Origin: Antrihabitans spumae
GTDB taxonomy: Bacteria; Actinomycetota; Actinomycetes; Mycobacteriales; Mycobacteriaceae
DNA: 64,000 bases
Reading direction: 5' to 3'
Assembly: GCF_043944905.1 (NCBI RefSeq)
Contig: NZ_JBIMSN010000056.1
Location: 31,372 to 95,371 of the forward strand
Shown here: positions 23,537 through 33,500 of the stretch, piece after piece
Layout of the letters: the number at the start of each line of letters is the position of its first letter
How positions within the stretch are numbered: position 1 is the stretch's first letter
The notes under the pieces: model-generated
Seen by the model: only the letters and a program-made list of their open reading frames with translations
Database searches by the model: none
What the model was told of the DNA's origin: nothing
Translations under genes and position numbers: made by a program

Positions 23537-24031
23537 ATGAGTACACTCGACGCCATGGACGATCCGCAGTGGTTGACGGCCGATCAGCAAGTCGCCTGGC
23601 GAAAACTGGCCAATGTGATGATCACACTCCCCGCCGCGCTGGAGGCCCAGCTGCAGCGCGACTCCGGTATGTCGCACTTCGAGTACAGCGTTCTCGTCGA
23701 ACTGGACGACGCACCGCACAACTCCATCCGGCTCAGCTGGCTGGCCGCGCGATCCCACGCGTCGCTTTCCCGCATCTCCCACGTCGTCACGCGTATGGAA
23801 AAGCGTGGGTGGGTTCGTCGCGAACCGTCCCCGACAGATTCCCGGGCCATGCTCGCGGTCTTGACCGAGAACGGCCGTGCCGAACTCGTACGCGCCGCAC
23901 CGGGTCATGTCGAACTGGTCCGATCGCTGGTGTTTTCCGGACTCGACGACGAAACGACCAGCGAGCTCGGCCGCGTGTGCGACGCACTTTTGCGAACGAT
24001 GCCGGGTAGTGCCGCGCGGCAGGAAAAGTAG
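23537..24031 (+). CDS. MarR family transcriptional regulator
   Basis: A 164-aa winged-helix protein. The DNA-binding part spans residues about 50-115: FEYSVLVELDDAPHNSIRLS, SWLAARSHASLSRISHVVTR, MEKRGWVRREPSPTDSRAML, with the wing at R-x-x-x-P-x-D-x-R. Helices for dimerisation lie at both ends. ATG 23537 directly follows the second operator; ATG 23555 is possible. The divergent ygiD-like gene is the probable target. The inducer would be a phenolic or oxidant by family habit, not shown by sequence. Confidence 0.9.
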   Translation: MSTLDAMDDPQWLTADQQVAWRKLANVMITLPAALEAQLQRDSGMSHFEYSVLVELDDAPHNSIRLSWLAARSHASLSRISHVVTRMEKRGWVRREPSPTDSRAMLAVLTENGRAELVRAAPGHVELVRSLVFSGLDDETTSELGRVCDALLRTMPGSAARQEK

Positions 24032-24200
24032 GTAAGCCGGACCTTGGCGAGAGCCGTCCAAGAAAAATACCTAAAGTATGAAAACCCTCTTCAAACTAGG
24101 CCGACGACGTGTTTTGATATGTGTAACAGACTGGACTCGGGATCCGGTCTTTCCGCCTTTTGGGACAAGTGTCTGAGCGGTTCGTCGAGGGAGAAAGTTC

Positions 24201-26516
24201 GTGAGCGAATCGATACCCGGCGCGCGCTCCGACATCGAATCCCGCTTTACGACCGCGCCTCGCTCCGTCCGGGTCCTATTTGTCATTCTTCTCGTCAGCC
24301 TTGCCGGCCTTACTCTGTCCACGGTGCTGCGGTCCCACGAAGGCCGCATCGTGCTGTTGGACAACTGGCTCTTCGATGCGCTGACGCTCGGCGCTTCGGC
24401 GCTCGTCGCTGCACGCGGGATCTATATCCGAGCGGAACGGTCGGCGTGGTTGCTCATCGGAGCCGGCATGGCCAGCGCGGGAATAGGGGATGTGCTGTTC
24501 GCGGTACTGGTTCCGGACGGCCACTCCCCATCGATCGCCGACCCCGCCTACCTGGCGTTCTACCCGCTCGTCTACGCCGGTCTCGTCGTCCTGTTGCGCG
24601 TGCGTCGACCCGGGCTGCCCGCCGCAATCTGGCTCGACGGATGCACCGCGGGCCTGACCCTCGCCGCCGTTGTCGCAGCGATAGCGTTCGGACCGATCAG
24701 TGCGTCCATAGGTGGATCCCAAACGGCGGTCCTTGTCGGATTAGCTTATCCCGCAGGAGATTTGCTGCTTCTAGCCCTCGCTGTCGGCTCGCTGACAGCG
24801 GTCGGCTGGCGCTCGGACCCGCGCTGGGCACTACTCGTTACCGGACTCGCGCTGTACGCGTTGGCGGACATCCACTATCTGTTCAGGACCGGCGACGGCA
24901 CCTTCACCGAGGGGTACCTGCCGGACGCGGGCTGGCCCGCAGCATTCGTTCTGATCGCTGCGGCGAGCTGGTTGAAACCGGTCGCCCGAGCCGATCGCTC
25001 GCTCCCGCGACTCGCCATCTTGATTCCGCCCCTGGTCTGCACCGTGACGGCGGTGGGTCTGCTCGTCCTCGACCACACACTGCCGATCCCGCTGCTCGCC
25101 GTGCTGCTGTCCGCGTTCACCATCGTCGCGGTTGCCGGCCGGTTGGTCATGTCCTTCAACCAGATCAGCGCATTGGCCGACAGCCACCAACAGGCACGAA
25201 CCGACGAATTGACAACACTCGCCAATCGTCGTGCCGTTACAACCGCGCTGTCGACCTACTCCTTCACACACGTGCTGCAATCAGGCCCCACGCCCATGGC
25301 CGGCCCAGGATTGCTGCTGATGGACCTCGACCGATTCAAGGAAATCAACGACTCTCTCGGCCACCACGTCGGAGATCGCCTGCTCGTCCAAGTCGCCGAC
25401 CGACTCTCGCGATCGGTGCGAACGGGAGAGTTGCTCGCTCGCCTCGGAGGCGATGAATTTGCTGTGGTCCTACCGGCCGGCGCCGACACCGAAACTGCAC
25501 ACGCACTGGCAGAACGGCTGGTAGAGGCACTACGCGCACCGTTCGACCTGGAGGAGATCACGGTCCACGTTGCCGCAAGCATCGGTATCGCGCTCTGCCC
25601 GGAGCACTGCGCTCGACCTGACGAGCTACTCCAGCGCGCCGACGTCGCGATGTATCGCGCCAAGAGCACACAGTCTTCGATCGTCGTATACGACGCCGAC
25701 AAAGACGCGCACATTCTCGACCGAGCCAGAACGATCGAGGAACTACGCACGGCCATCACCTCCGGCCAGCTGACGTGTCACTATCAGCCGAAGGTCGACA
25801 CCAACGACGGCACGATCCGCAGTGTCGAGGCACTGGTGCGCTGGAAGCATCCGACGCGTGGCCTGCTGCTACCGGACGAGTTCCTGGTTCATGCGGAGCA
25901 GGCGGGCCTGATGCGACCGCTCACGACGATCGTGCTCGAGCTCGCTTTACGACAAGCTCGTCGCTGGCGAGACGCCGGGTCCCCAATCGGGGTCGCCGTG
26001 GACCTGTCCATCACCAATCTGATGGACGTCGCGCTTGTCACCGACATCGACAGGCTGCTCACCACCTACGACGTGCCTGCGGCGTTCCTGACGTTGGAGA
26101 TCACGGAGAACGTATTGATGACGGACTCCGTCCGAGCGCGTCATGTTGTCGAATCCCTCCAGGATCTCGGCGTCGGACTATCGATCGACGACTACGGCAC
26201 CGGCTGTTCGTCACTCGCCCACCTGCAGGATCTCGCGGTGAACGAGCTGAAGCTGGACAAGGTGTTCGTCTCCCGGCTCCCGTCCGAACGATCCATCGCA
26301 ATCGTCCGCTCGACGGCGGCGCTCGCACACAGCCTCGGCGCGCTGTTGGTTGCCGAAGGCGTCGAAGATACAGAAACGCTCGCTGCGCTGCGGCAATACG
26401 GCTGCGACATCACCCAGGGCTATCACCACAGTCCGCCGCTACCTGCCGAAGAGCTCACCCTGTGGATTAGTCGCCGGGCTCCACAGCTCGGCTCACAGCT
26501 GACCTCGATCGCCTGA
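24201..26516 (+). CDS. Membrane GGDEF-EAL protein (c-di-GMP synthesis/hydrolysis)
   Basis: A 771-aa protein starting at GTG 24201 after GAGGGAGAAAGTTC. Residues 20-325 form about nine to ten membrane helices, presumably a sensor. The GGDEF domain has LGGDEFAVVL at 415-424; the inhibitory-site position reads RTGE instead of R-x-x-D. The EAL domain carries EAL at 543-545, LEITENVL, DDYGTGCSSL, ELKLDKVF, VAEGVED and DITQGYHHSPPLPAEE. The residue normally Asn in N-L-S is Asp (VAVDLSITNL). Both activities are plausible; the Asn-to-Asp change touches a metal ligand, so phosphodiesterase activity is less certain. A single gene with its own leader of about 170 bp. Confidence 0.92.
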   Translation: MSESIPGARSDIESRFTTAPRSVRVLFVILLVSLAGLTLSTVLRSHEGRIVLLDNWLFDALTLGASALVAARGIYIRAERSAWLLIGAGMASAGIGDVLFAVLVPDGHSPSIADPAYLAFYPLVYAGLVVLLRVRRPGLPAAIWLDGCTAGLTLAAVVAAIAFGPISASIGGSQTAVLVGLAYPAGDLLLLALAVGSLTAVGWRSDPRWALLVTGLALYALADIHYLFRTGDGTFTEGYLPDAGWPAAFVLIAAASWLKPVARADRSLPRLAILIPPLVCTVTAVGLLVLDHTLPIPLLAVLLSAFTIVAVAGRLVMSFNQISALADSHQQARTDELTTLANRRAVTTALSTYSFTHVLQSGPTPMAGPGLLLMDLDRFKEINDSLGHHVGDRLLVQVADRLSRSVRTGELLARLGGDEFAVVLPAGADTETAHALAERLVEALRAPFDLEEITVHVAASIGIALCPEHCARPDELLQRADVAMYRAKSTQSSIVVYDADKDAHILDRARTIEELRTAITSGQLTCHYQPKVDTNDGTIRSVEALVRWKHPTRGLLLPDEFLVHAEQAGLMRPLTTIVLELALRQARRWRDAGSPIGVAVDLSITNLMDVALVTDIDRLLTTYDVPAAFLTLEITENVLMTDSVRARHVVESLQDLGVGLSIDDYGTGCSSLAHLQDLAVNELKLDKVFVSRLPSERSIAIVRSTAALAHSLGALLVAEGVEDTETLAALRQYGCDITQGYHHSPPLPAEELTLWISRRAPQLGSQLTSIA

Positions 26517-26602
26517 CGCTGCTAGCCACTCCACTCACCTACCGCAGACGCGGTTTCCCGCGCATGGCGGTCGATAGTGGAGCGTGCGATGCAGGAGGAC
26601 AG

Positions 26603-26917
26603 TCAGCTGCTGCCGAACAGTCCGCTCGGGATCAATGCACTGAGCCACGCCGGCAACCCGGACTGCGGCGCCTGCTGCTGCCATTGGCCCGGGTTCTGCC
26701 ACTGTCCTGGGTCCTGCCACTGATCGCGCCCATCGCGGTCGTGGCGATGTCCGTCCCCGTCGCGGTCGTGATTCCAGTCGCGATCGGCTTGGGTCGTGCC
26801 CGGGAGCGGGTCGGCCATGGCAGGTACTGCCACCGCCGTCATCGGGACAGCGACGAGCGCTCCAGTAATCGCGACCTTGGCCAGTGTCCTGCGGTGCTTC
26901 GTGACTTTCTCGATCAT
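26603..26917 (-). CDS. Small secreted Asp/His/Gln-rich protein
   Basis: A 104-aa precursor starting at ATG 26917, with a basic N-terminus (MIEKVTKHRR), a hydrophobic core VAITGALVAVPMTAVAVPAM and an Ala-x-Ala-like cleavage site before ADPLPG. The mature part of about 65 residues has a D/H/R-rich section (DRDWNHDRDGDGHRHDRDGR), then repeats of Q-W-Q-D/N-P-G-Q-W, and ends in LPAWLSALIPSGLFGSS. No known domain is recognised. The His/Asp-rich part could bind metal, which is a guess. It is single and lies downstream of dps on the same strand. Confidence 0.75.
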   Translation of the reverse strand: MIEKVTKHRRTLAKVAITGALVAVPMTAVAVPAMADPLPGTTQADRDWNHDRDGDGHRHDRDGRDQWQDPGQWQNPGQWQQQAPQSGLPAWLSALIPSGLFGSS

Positions 26918-27002
26918 CTTCGTCGATCCTTCCGGCGTATCTCGAATGGGACGACGCCCCGACGGGGCGAAGCCACATCCCATCTGACGCCCGGAAGGTG
27001 GG

Positions 27003-27043
27003 GGTCGGCTGGCACGATGCTGGCAACTTCCCGTGTGCCGACC
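27003..27043 (-). terminator. Hairpin downstream of dps
   Basis: GGTCGGC (27003-27009) pairs with GCCGACC (27037-27043), with weaker internal pairing, 14 bp past the dps stop codon on the minus strand. A second small stem, CGCCCC-GAC-GGGGCG, lies nearby at 26955-26969. No T-run follows. It may separate dps from the secreted-protein gene. Confidence 0.4.
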
Positions 27044-27057
27044 TCCCTATCGCCGGA

Positions 27058-27597
27058 TCAGCGAGCTTGGCTCGCGGCTTCCTTCTCGGTGTGACCGTTT
27101 TCGTGAATCAACGAGCCACCCGAGTTCTCGAGATGTGCGCGGACGAACCACTGGAACTGCTCGAGATCACCGGTCTGGCCGATCAGCAGGTCCTCGGTGA
27201 TCGGGTCGACGTCGCCGACCTTGGCAATAGCCTTGCGGCCGTCGGTGATGACTCCGATGTAGACAAGGTCCAGCGCGGCGAGGTGCGCCTGCGCGCTGTC
27301 GCGGCCTACCGAGTAGTCGTCCCACGAGCGGTCGGAGATGATCGCACCTGGCGTGCCCTTCGGCGATCCGCCGAGGGCGGCGATGCGCTCGGCAACCGAG
27401 TCCGCAAATCCGCGAACGAGTTCGACCTGCGGGTCGATCATCTCGTGAACTCCGATGAAGTTCGGACCGACAACGTTCCAGTGGATGTGCTTGAGCGTGA
27501 GATGCAGGTCGTTGTATGCGCTCAGTCGTTCCTGAAGCACTGTTGCGACCTCTGCGCCCTGCTCTGCGGACAGACCCGGCAACGTGAACTTGGCCAT
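27058..27597 (-). CDS. dps: Dps-type DNA-protecting ferritin
   Basis: A 179-aa four-helix-bundle protein of the Dps family. The ferroxidase region is present as TLKHIHWNVVGPNFIGVHEM with HEMIDPQVELVRGFADSVAE (the His and Asp/Glu of the intersubunit iron site), followed by helix ERIAALGGSPKGTPGAI and C-terminal helices including QTGDLEQFQWFVRAHLE. The short C-terminal tail (ENGHTEKEAASQAR) is mildly basic. GGAGATAGGAAAGTT precedes the ATG. Dps oxidises iron with hydrogen peroxide and protects DNA in starvation or oxidative stress. Confidence 0.93.
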   Translation of the reverse strand: MAKFTLPGLSAEQGAEVATVLQERLSAYNDLHLTLKHIHWNVVGPNFIGVHEMIDPQVELVRGFADSVAERIAALGGSPKGTPGAIISDRSWDDYSVGRDSAQAHLAALDLVYIGVITDGRKAIAKVGDVDPITEDLLIGQTGDLEQFQWFVRAHLENSGGSLIHENGHTEKEAASQAR

Positions 27598-27670
27598 AAC
27601 TTTCCTATCTCCTTCGATTGACTACCGACCGGTTACCCAAGGTCGCGCCGAACTACTCATCCGGTCCGCA

Positions 27671-28651
27671 GTGTTTCGTCTCACCGTCGCTTTGCGCGAG
27701 CGCTCCACAGCCGGTGTACTTGTCGATACAGACATCCGCGAAAGGGGGCTGGACGTGGACTTTCAACCCGACCGCGAGTACCTGCACGCCAGCCTGGTCA
27801 CTATTTACGGCGAATGTGTGACCGCCTACCCATACAAGGGGGGCTACCGGTTCGATTTTGCGGTCGACCATCCGGACTACCCGCCCGTCGTGGACGTGCG
27901 GATCGGTCGCGACATCGCGCCGGAGCGTGACGGTTTCATCGAGGGCGTCGGTCTGCCCGATGTCCTGACTGTCGGGTCCGCTGCGACGGTCTCCGGCGTC
28001 CTGCGCTCGGAGCACGAGGATTCGGATGTCTACTTGAGCGCCACGGAGGTCAGGCCGACCGGCGAGCTCGGTGCATGGGCGCGCGGACTGAGGTTTGCCG
28101 TGGAAGGCCTGCTCACCTCGCGCGGCAATCCGGACAGACTGCTCGGCAGCGATATCCATTGCCGCGACTTCGAGGCCGCGCCGTGGCCACGGCCGATTTC
28201 GACAGTCACGCTCTTGAGCTCGGCTCACTCGTCCACCCGCGCCGACGTACTCGCTGCAGTCGAGCCGGTGATCACTCGAAAGAACCTCACCCTCGAGCGA
28301 CCTGACGGCATTGTCGTCAGCGGATCCGACGCCATTGCCAGCCTCGTAGCTGCGCTGACCGCCGTCGATGCCGAGAGCACCCAGCTAGTGCTCATCGTTC
28401 GCGGCGGCGGCGACTGGTTGTCGTTGCGACCGTTCGACAGCGAAGAGCTGGCCAGGGCCGTACAAGGCTGCGCGGTGCCTGTTTTCACCGCGATCGGTGA
28501 GAGCCACAACACCACGCTTGTCGACCGGGCAGCAACGATGTCCTTCACCACGGCTCTAGCACTAGGAAATGCACTGGCAGCCGAACTGGACGCGCAGCCA
28601 GGCCAGCCCCGCGGCGCGAGGTTCGGGCGCCGCAAGCCGAGGTCCAGCTAG
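27671..28651 (+). CDS. XseA-like (exonuclease VII large subunit) domain protein
   Basis: GTG 27671 is the chosen start; a more upstream ATG (27584) would overlap the dps start. The 326-aa protein has an unrecognised N-terminal region followed from about residue 165 by an exonuclease VII large-subunit-like domain: TVTLLSSAHSSTRADVLAAV, IVVSGSDAIASLVAALTAV, LVLIVRGGGDWLSLRPFDSE, ELARAVQGCAVPVFTAIGES and HNTTLVDRAATMSFTTALAL. In active XseA the last segment reads G-H-E-T-D-x-T-x-x-D; here it is G-E-S-H-N-T-T-L-V-D, so conserved His and Asp are lost. It is convergent with recD. Function unknown, possibly nucleic-acid binding. Confidence 0.65.
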   Translation: MFRLTVALRERSTAGVLVDTDIRERGLDVDFQPDREYLHASLVTIYGECVTAYPYKGGYRFDFAVDHPDYPPVVDVRIGRDIAPERDGFIEGVGLPDVLTVGSAATVSGVLRSEHEDSDVYLSATEVRPTGELGAWARGLRFAVEGLLTSRGNPDRLLGSDIHCRDFEAAPWPRPISTVTLLSSAHSSTRADVLAAVEPVITRKNLTLERPDGIVVSGSDAIASLVAALTAVDAESTQLVLIVRGGGDWLSLRPFDSEELARAVQGCAVPVFTAIGESHNTTLVDRAATMSFTTALALGNALAAELDAQPGQPRGARFGRRKPRSS

Positions 28652-28681
28652 TCGGGTCCACTACCCGGCCAACGACCCTCG

Positions 28682-30550
28682 TCAGTTCGTGAACACCCTG
28701 CGCAAACCGCTTGCCCTCAAGACTTGGCGACGGACCCCTGCAAGTACCGATTCCTCGGTACCGATGACTCGGACGTGACTGCGGGCGCGCGTGACTGCCG
28801 TGTACAACAGTTCGCGCGTCAACAGCGCGGACGCCTGGGCAGGCAGAAGGACGGACACGGTGTCGTACTGGCTGCCCTGGCTTTTGTGAATCGTCATTGC
28901 ATAGACGGTTTGAAAAGCCGGCAGACGTGCCGGGTGTAGCAGGATTGCATCCTGGCCGCGTTGAAACGCCGCCATCAGAGTGTCCGGACCGTCCGCGACG
29001 ATGACGCCGGTGTCACCGTTGTAGATGCGCGCCTCGTGGTCGTTCGCGGTGACGAGCAGCGGTTGACCCGCGTGCCATCGGGTCGGGTCGATCGGCCGCC
29101 CGTTGGCCGCACCAACCCAATCCAATGCCTGCCGCGCCCAATGCGTTACACCGTACGGACCGTCGTGATGAGCACAGAGCAATCTGTGCGCCTTGATCGC
29201 TTCGAGCGCACCGGTGGCATCACCTTCCAGCGCAGCGGTCGTCACCGCAGCTGCCGCGTCGACCAAATCGGTCCGCAGACCGTCGAGCTCGTCCGGCGCA
29301 GCAAACGAAATCTCCGGTACTCCGCTGTGCAACAGCTCGAGCACGGCGTCCTCGCGGCCCTGCCTGATCGCGACGGCCAACTCGGCGATGGCGCCGCCGA
29401 ACCGTCGACCGCGGCTCAACCGGACGACGCCACCAGCAAGTCGGTGCCGCTCCGCTGGGCTCAGTGCCGCTTCGAGTGGATCGTCCGCGGCAGCCAAGTC
29501 GGCGCCGACGAGTCGGTCGAACACCGGATTTGCCACTGCTGCAACAGGTCTGGCAACCAGGTCCGCGAGCACAGCACCTGCGTCGACCGACGTGAGCTGA
29601 TCCGGGTCACCCACAAGCAGCAGTCGTGCATCGGGGCGAACAGCTTCGAGTAACCGACACATCATCGTCAGCGACACCATCGATGTCTCGTCGACCACAA
29701 TCACGTCGTAGGGGAGTTTGTTGGTGGCACCGTGCCGAAAGCGGCTGGCGCTGCCAGGTTTCCAGCCGAGCAACCTGTGCAGCGTCATCGCGCTGAGGCC
29801 GGGCGGCAAACCGAGTACCGCTGCCTGCGCGTTCACCGATTCTTCCAGTTGGGCAGCGGCTTTGCCGGTGGGCGCGGCCAATCCGACCCGCAGCCCCGGG
29901 CCGTGCTGCGCGAACAGCAGAGCCAGTATTCGAGCCACCGCATGGGTTTTGCCCGTACCCGGTCCGCCTGCTATCACCGTCGTCCACTGCGCGACTGCCA
30001 ATGCGGCCGCGATGCGCTGCCTGTCGGGCGCCACGGAAGGTCGGCTTGCATCCTCGGCATCGACGAAGAACTCTCGCAATCCTGATTCGAGCGCATCATC
30101 GTCGAAGACCGGAATACGTTGCGACCGTTCGTCCAACACCTGCCTGATCGTCTGCTCCTGGCGGAAATACCGGTCCAAGTAGAGCAATTCGCCGTCGTCG
30201 GTTTCGACTAGACGTAGCGGTCGCAACGGACTGTCGGCCCGACCGAGCACCAACGGGCTGCGACGCAGTTCCGCCGACAGCTCAGTAGCCGACGGCCACG
30301 GCAGGGCATCGAGATCGGCTTCCTCCGCGTCGACACTCACTTCGCGCAGTCGCCCGATCTCCACACATACCGAGCCCATCCGGACCGCTCGCACGGCGAA
30401 AGCCACAGCCAGCAAGACGTTTTCGGAGTCCTCGCCGCCGAGCTTCTGCAACCGTGCAGCAACGTGGACATCGGCGGCCTCCAGCACGCCCGCCTCGTTG
30501 AAGACGGCAAGCAGCCCTTTGGCCCGTTGCACCAATCGCGCGTCCGTCAT
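28682..30550 (-). CDS. recD: Exodeoxyribonuclease V alpha subunit RecD
   Basis: A 622-aa SF1 helicase subunit of RecBCD. ATG 30550 overlaps the recB stop by ATGA. Motifs: Walker A GGPGTGKT (about 195-202), LAAPTGKAAAQLEESV (Ia), VIVVDETSMVSLTMM (II), LLLVGDPDQLTSVDAGAVLA (III), VYAMTIHKSQGSQYDTV (V) and LYTAVTRARSHVRVIG (VI). RecD is the 5'-3' motor that works with RecB and RecC in processing double-strand ends before RecA loading. It ends the recC-recB-recD operon. Confidence 0.95.
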   Translation of the reverse strand: MTDARLVQRAKGLLAVFNEAGVLEAADVHVAARLQKLGGEDSENVLLAVAFAVRAVRMGSVCVEIGRLREVSVDAEEADLDALPWPSATELSAELRRSPLVLGRADSPLRPLRLVETDDGELLYLDRYFRQEQTIRQVLDERSQRIPVFDDDALESGLREFFVDAEDASRPSVAPDRQRIAAALAVAQWTTVIAGGPGTGKTHAVARILALLFAQHGPGLRVGLAAPTGKAAAQLEESVNAQAAVLGLPPGLSAMTLHRLLGWKPGSASRFRHGATNKLPYDVIVVDETSMVSLTMMCRLLEAVRPDARLLLVGDPDQLTSVDAGAVLADLVARPVAAVANPVFDRLVGADLAAADDPLEAALSPAERHRLAGGVVRLSRGRRFGGAIAELAVAIRQGREDAVLELLHSGVPEISFAAPDELDGLRTDLVDAAAAVTTAALEGDATGALEAIKAHRLLCAHHDGPYGVTHWARQALDWVGAANGRPIDPTRWHAGQPLLVTANDHEARIYNGDTGVIVADGPDTLMAAFQRGQDAILLHPARLPAFQTVYAMTIHKSQGSQYDTVSVLLPAQASALLTRELLYTAVTRARSHVRVIGTEESVLAGVRRQVLRASGLRRVFTN

Positions 30551-33500
30551 AGTCCCGCCAACAGATCGGACAGCGCAACGATCAGTGTTGCCGGCGGGTT
30601 CCAGTCGAAAACGCCGCAGCCCGCTGGGGTAACGGGTCCGACCATGCCGCGGACGAACAGATATTGGACGCCACCCAGATGGGTCGCAGGGTCGTAGGAA
30701 GGCAACCGCCAACGCAGATAGCGATGCAGCGCAACCGAATACAGCAATGCCTGTAGCGGATAGTGCGCGTGCATCATCTCGCCCGCCATCGCCTCCCTGC
30801 TGAAGTGCAGAGCAGTCAACGGCCCCGGCGAGATGCGATTGGTCTTGTAGTCGATCACTACGAACCGAGGGCCGGGAATGCGGATAACGGCATCGATGCT
30901 TCCGATCAGATAGCCACGGAGCGGAGTCGCTTCGACCTTGTCGAGCAGATCTGGGTAGCCGACGAGAGGGTCGTCGGAGGCGAGATGGCTACGCAGCAGC
31001 GCGGCAATCCGCCGCAGGGTGACGTCGTCGCGGGTCGGGGTGTCGCCGCCGGCAAGTGGTAGCTCGAAGTCCATCTCCGCCAAACGATCTCGCGGCGCGA
31101 CCTCTGCAAGCGTGCCGTAGCCGAGCGGTGTCGACAACACTGCGGACAGCGCAGTCGAAAGCGCCTCGGGATCGATGGCCGCAAGATGTGTCGCAACCGC
31201 CGCCCGGCACCGCTGCAACAACTCCGCGGCCAAGTCCGGAGCCGTTGTGTCGACCACTTCGAGAATCTCGTGCACAAGGGTGCCGAACGCGGCACCAGGG
31301 GTGAAGTCGTTCATCGGAGAAATTGGCCCGTCGAGAGCCACGGCGTCGGCAGCCTCGATCGGATTCTCGTCGTCCGGTTCGTCTACCGTGCCTGGCTCTT
31401 CCACTTCGCTGCCGACCATCACCATGTCGTGCGCCGACGCGGTGAGGGCCGAATAGGAGGTCCGCCGCCAAACCTGATCGAGGGTGCGACCGAAGCGGGA
31501 CACGTCGAGCGGCTCCAGCGGGCCGACGTCGGCGATCGGCTCGGGGATCGCCAGGGGAGTCCCCTCGACGGATTCGATTGCGATCACATCGGAATCGGTG
31601 CCCGACCACGACTCGAGACGCGCCCGCGTCGCATCGTCTTCCGGGACCGGGGCCCGCAGCTGTGGCTCCGGGTCGCCAGCTTTACGGCCGAACAACATTC
31701 GATGCAGCGGGGCGATCGGGGTGGAGAAACTCGGCGCCCACCACACCACAACCTGGCACATCGCCCGCGTCAATGCGACATACAGCAGGCGCAGTTCTTC
31801 GCCGGCTTCCTCGACATCGCTGCGAGCGGCTCGCTCTCGATAGCCGGGGCCCGACTTCCCACCGACGTCCAGAATTCGTTCACCGTCCTGGCCGTGCAAC
31901 AACAGCGTGCTCGGATTGGGATTCTTCGATCCGTCCCACCCGAACGGGATGTACACGATCGGGAATTCGAGACCTTTGCTCGCGTGCACTGTTGCGATCT
32001 GCACTGCGGCTGCGTCGCTGTCGAGCCGCCGAACCCGGTCTTTCACGTTGCCGGACAACGGATTCTCGATCCGGTCCGTGAGCCAGCGGATCAGGGCCGC
32101 GATGCCGAACGATTCCTCGATAGCCGCACGGTTGAGCAACTGGGCGATGTGACGAAGGTCGGTGATGGTGCGCTCGCCCGATTCGATGGCGAGCAGCCTG
32201 GCGTCGAGATTAGTCTCCGCGGCAAGCCGTTCGAACAGTGCTGCGAAACCGGATTCGGCGAAGAGGACTGCCAGCTCGCGAAGCCGGCCACTGATCTCTG
32301 CGACAATTCCGTCACCCTGATCGTCGAGATCCGTTGCACAAGAACCGATCAGCGGAGTCAGCGCGGCAAGGCGCACACGGTCGCTGCGGCGCGGCTGTGC
32401 AATCGCCTGGAGCAGCCACAGCCAATCGGTGGCACTCTGCGTCGCGAACACGCTCGTACCGCCGGCAAGGACGGACGGAACTCCGGCGCGTTCCAAGGCC
32501 TCTCGCACGTACGGGACATGTACCCACCGACGCGCAAGTACAGCGATGTCACCCGGCCGAACCGGACGGGCAGCCCCGTCGACGGCAATCAGATCGCCCT
32601 CGGCCAATCTGCCTGCGATATCCGCTGCAAGATCGGCAGCGATGCGCCGCCTGATCCCGTCCACACTCGGATAGCCGCTCTTGCCGCGCGGACCCGATCC
32701 GGTCCGCGGTAGGTAGCGAACGCGAAACGGCTTCTGGTCGAGCAGTCGCGACTCTTTGTGATTCGTATCGACTTGATGCACAACGATTTCCGGGTGTCCG
32801 AGCGCGGCATCGCCGTACAACCGGTCGAGCGCACGCACCAGTCCGGCGTCCGAGCGCCAGTTGACAGTCAATTCTTGGTAGCTGTCCGCGACTCGGACCG
32901 CGTTGAGATAGCTCGGCACCTCCGCGCCGCGGAAGGCGTAGATCGCCTGCTTCGGGTCGCCGACAAGCACCAGGGTTGTCGTGCCGTGGAATGCGCGGCG
33001 CAGGATGTCCCACTGGATCGGGTCGGTGTCCTGAAACTCGTCGACGAGGACGACGCGGTAGCGATCTCTGATCCGTCGGCACGCGGTTTCGCCGTGTTCA
33101 GGATCGGCGAGGGTATCGCGTAGCAGCACAAGTAGGTCGTCGAAGTCGCGGATGCCCGAAAGTCTTTTGCGGCGTTCGACTTCGGTGCGAGCCGCGGCGG
33201 CGAAGGCCACCCGCTGCCCGGCTTCGGACTCGCCTGCGTTGTTGGGTGCCAACGTCGCATGCCGATCGGACAGGGCCATGTTCGACACCCGTTGTGCATC
33301 GGCCAGTTTGATCGCCGGAGTCGCCGAACTGTAGCGGCGGACATACAAGTCGTCGACGACTTCGACCACCAGATCGTCGACCGATTCGACAAGAGTCGCC
33401 TGAGGTTCCCGCTCGCCCGCGACACCGAGGGCGTCCAGCATGCGCTGGCAGAAGCTGTGGGTCGTCGCGATGGTCGCCGCGTCGAAGTTGGACAGCTCGC

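Noticed and set aside
31186..32712. Open frame of 508 codons on the plus strand opposite recB
   Set aside because: Low-complexity Arg-rich translation without similarity; the minus strand encodes a full RecB with all motifs.
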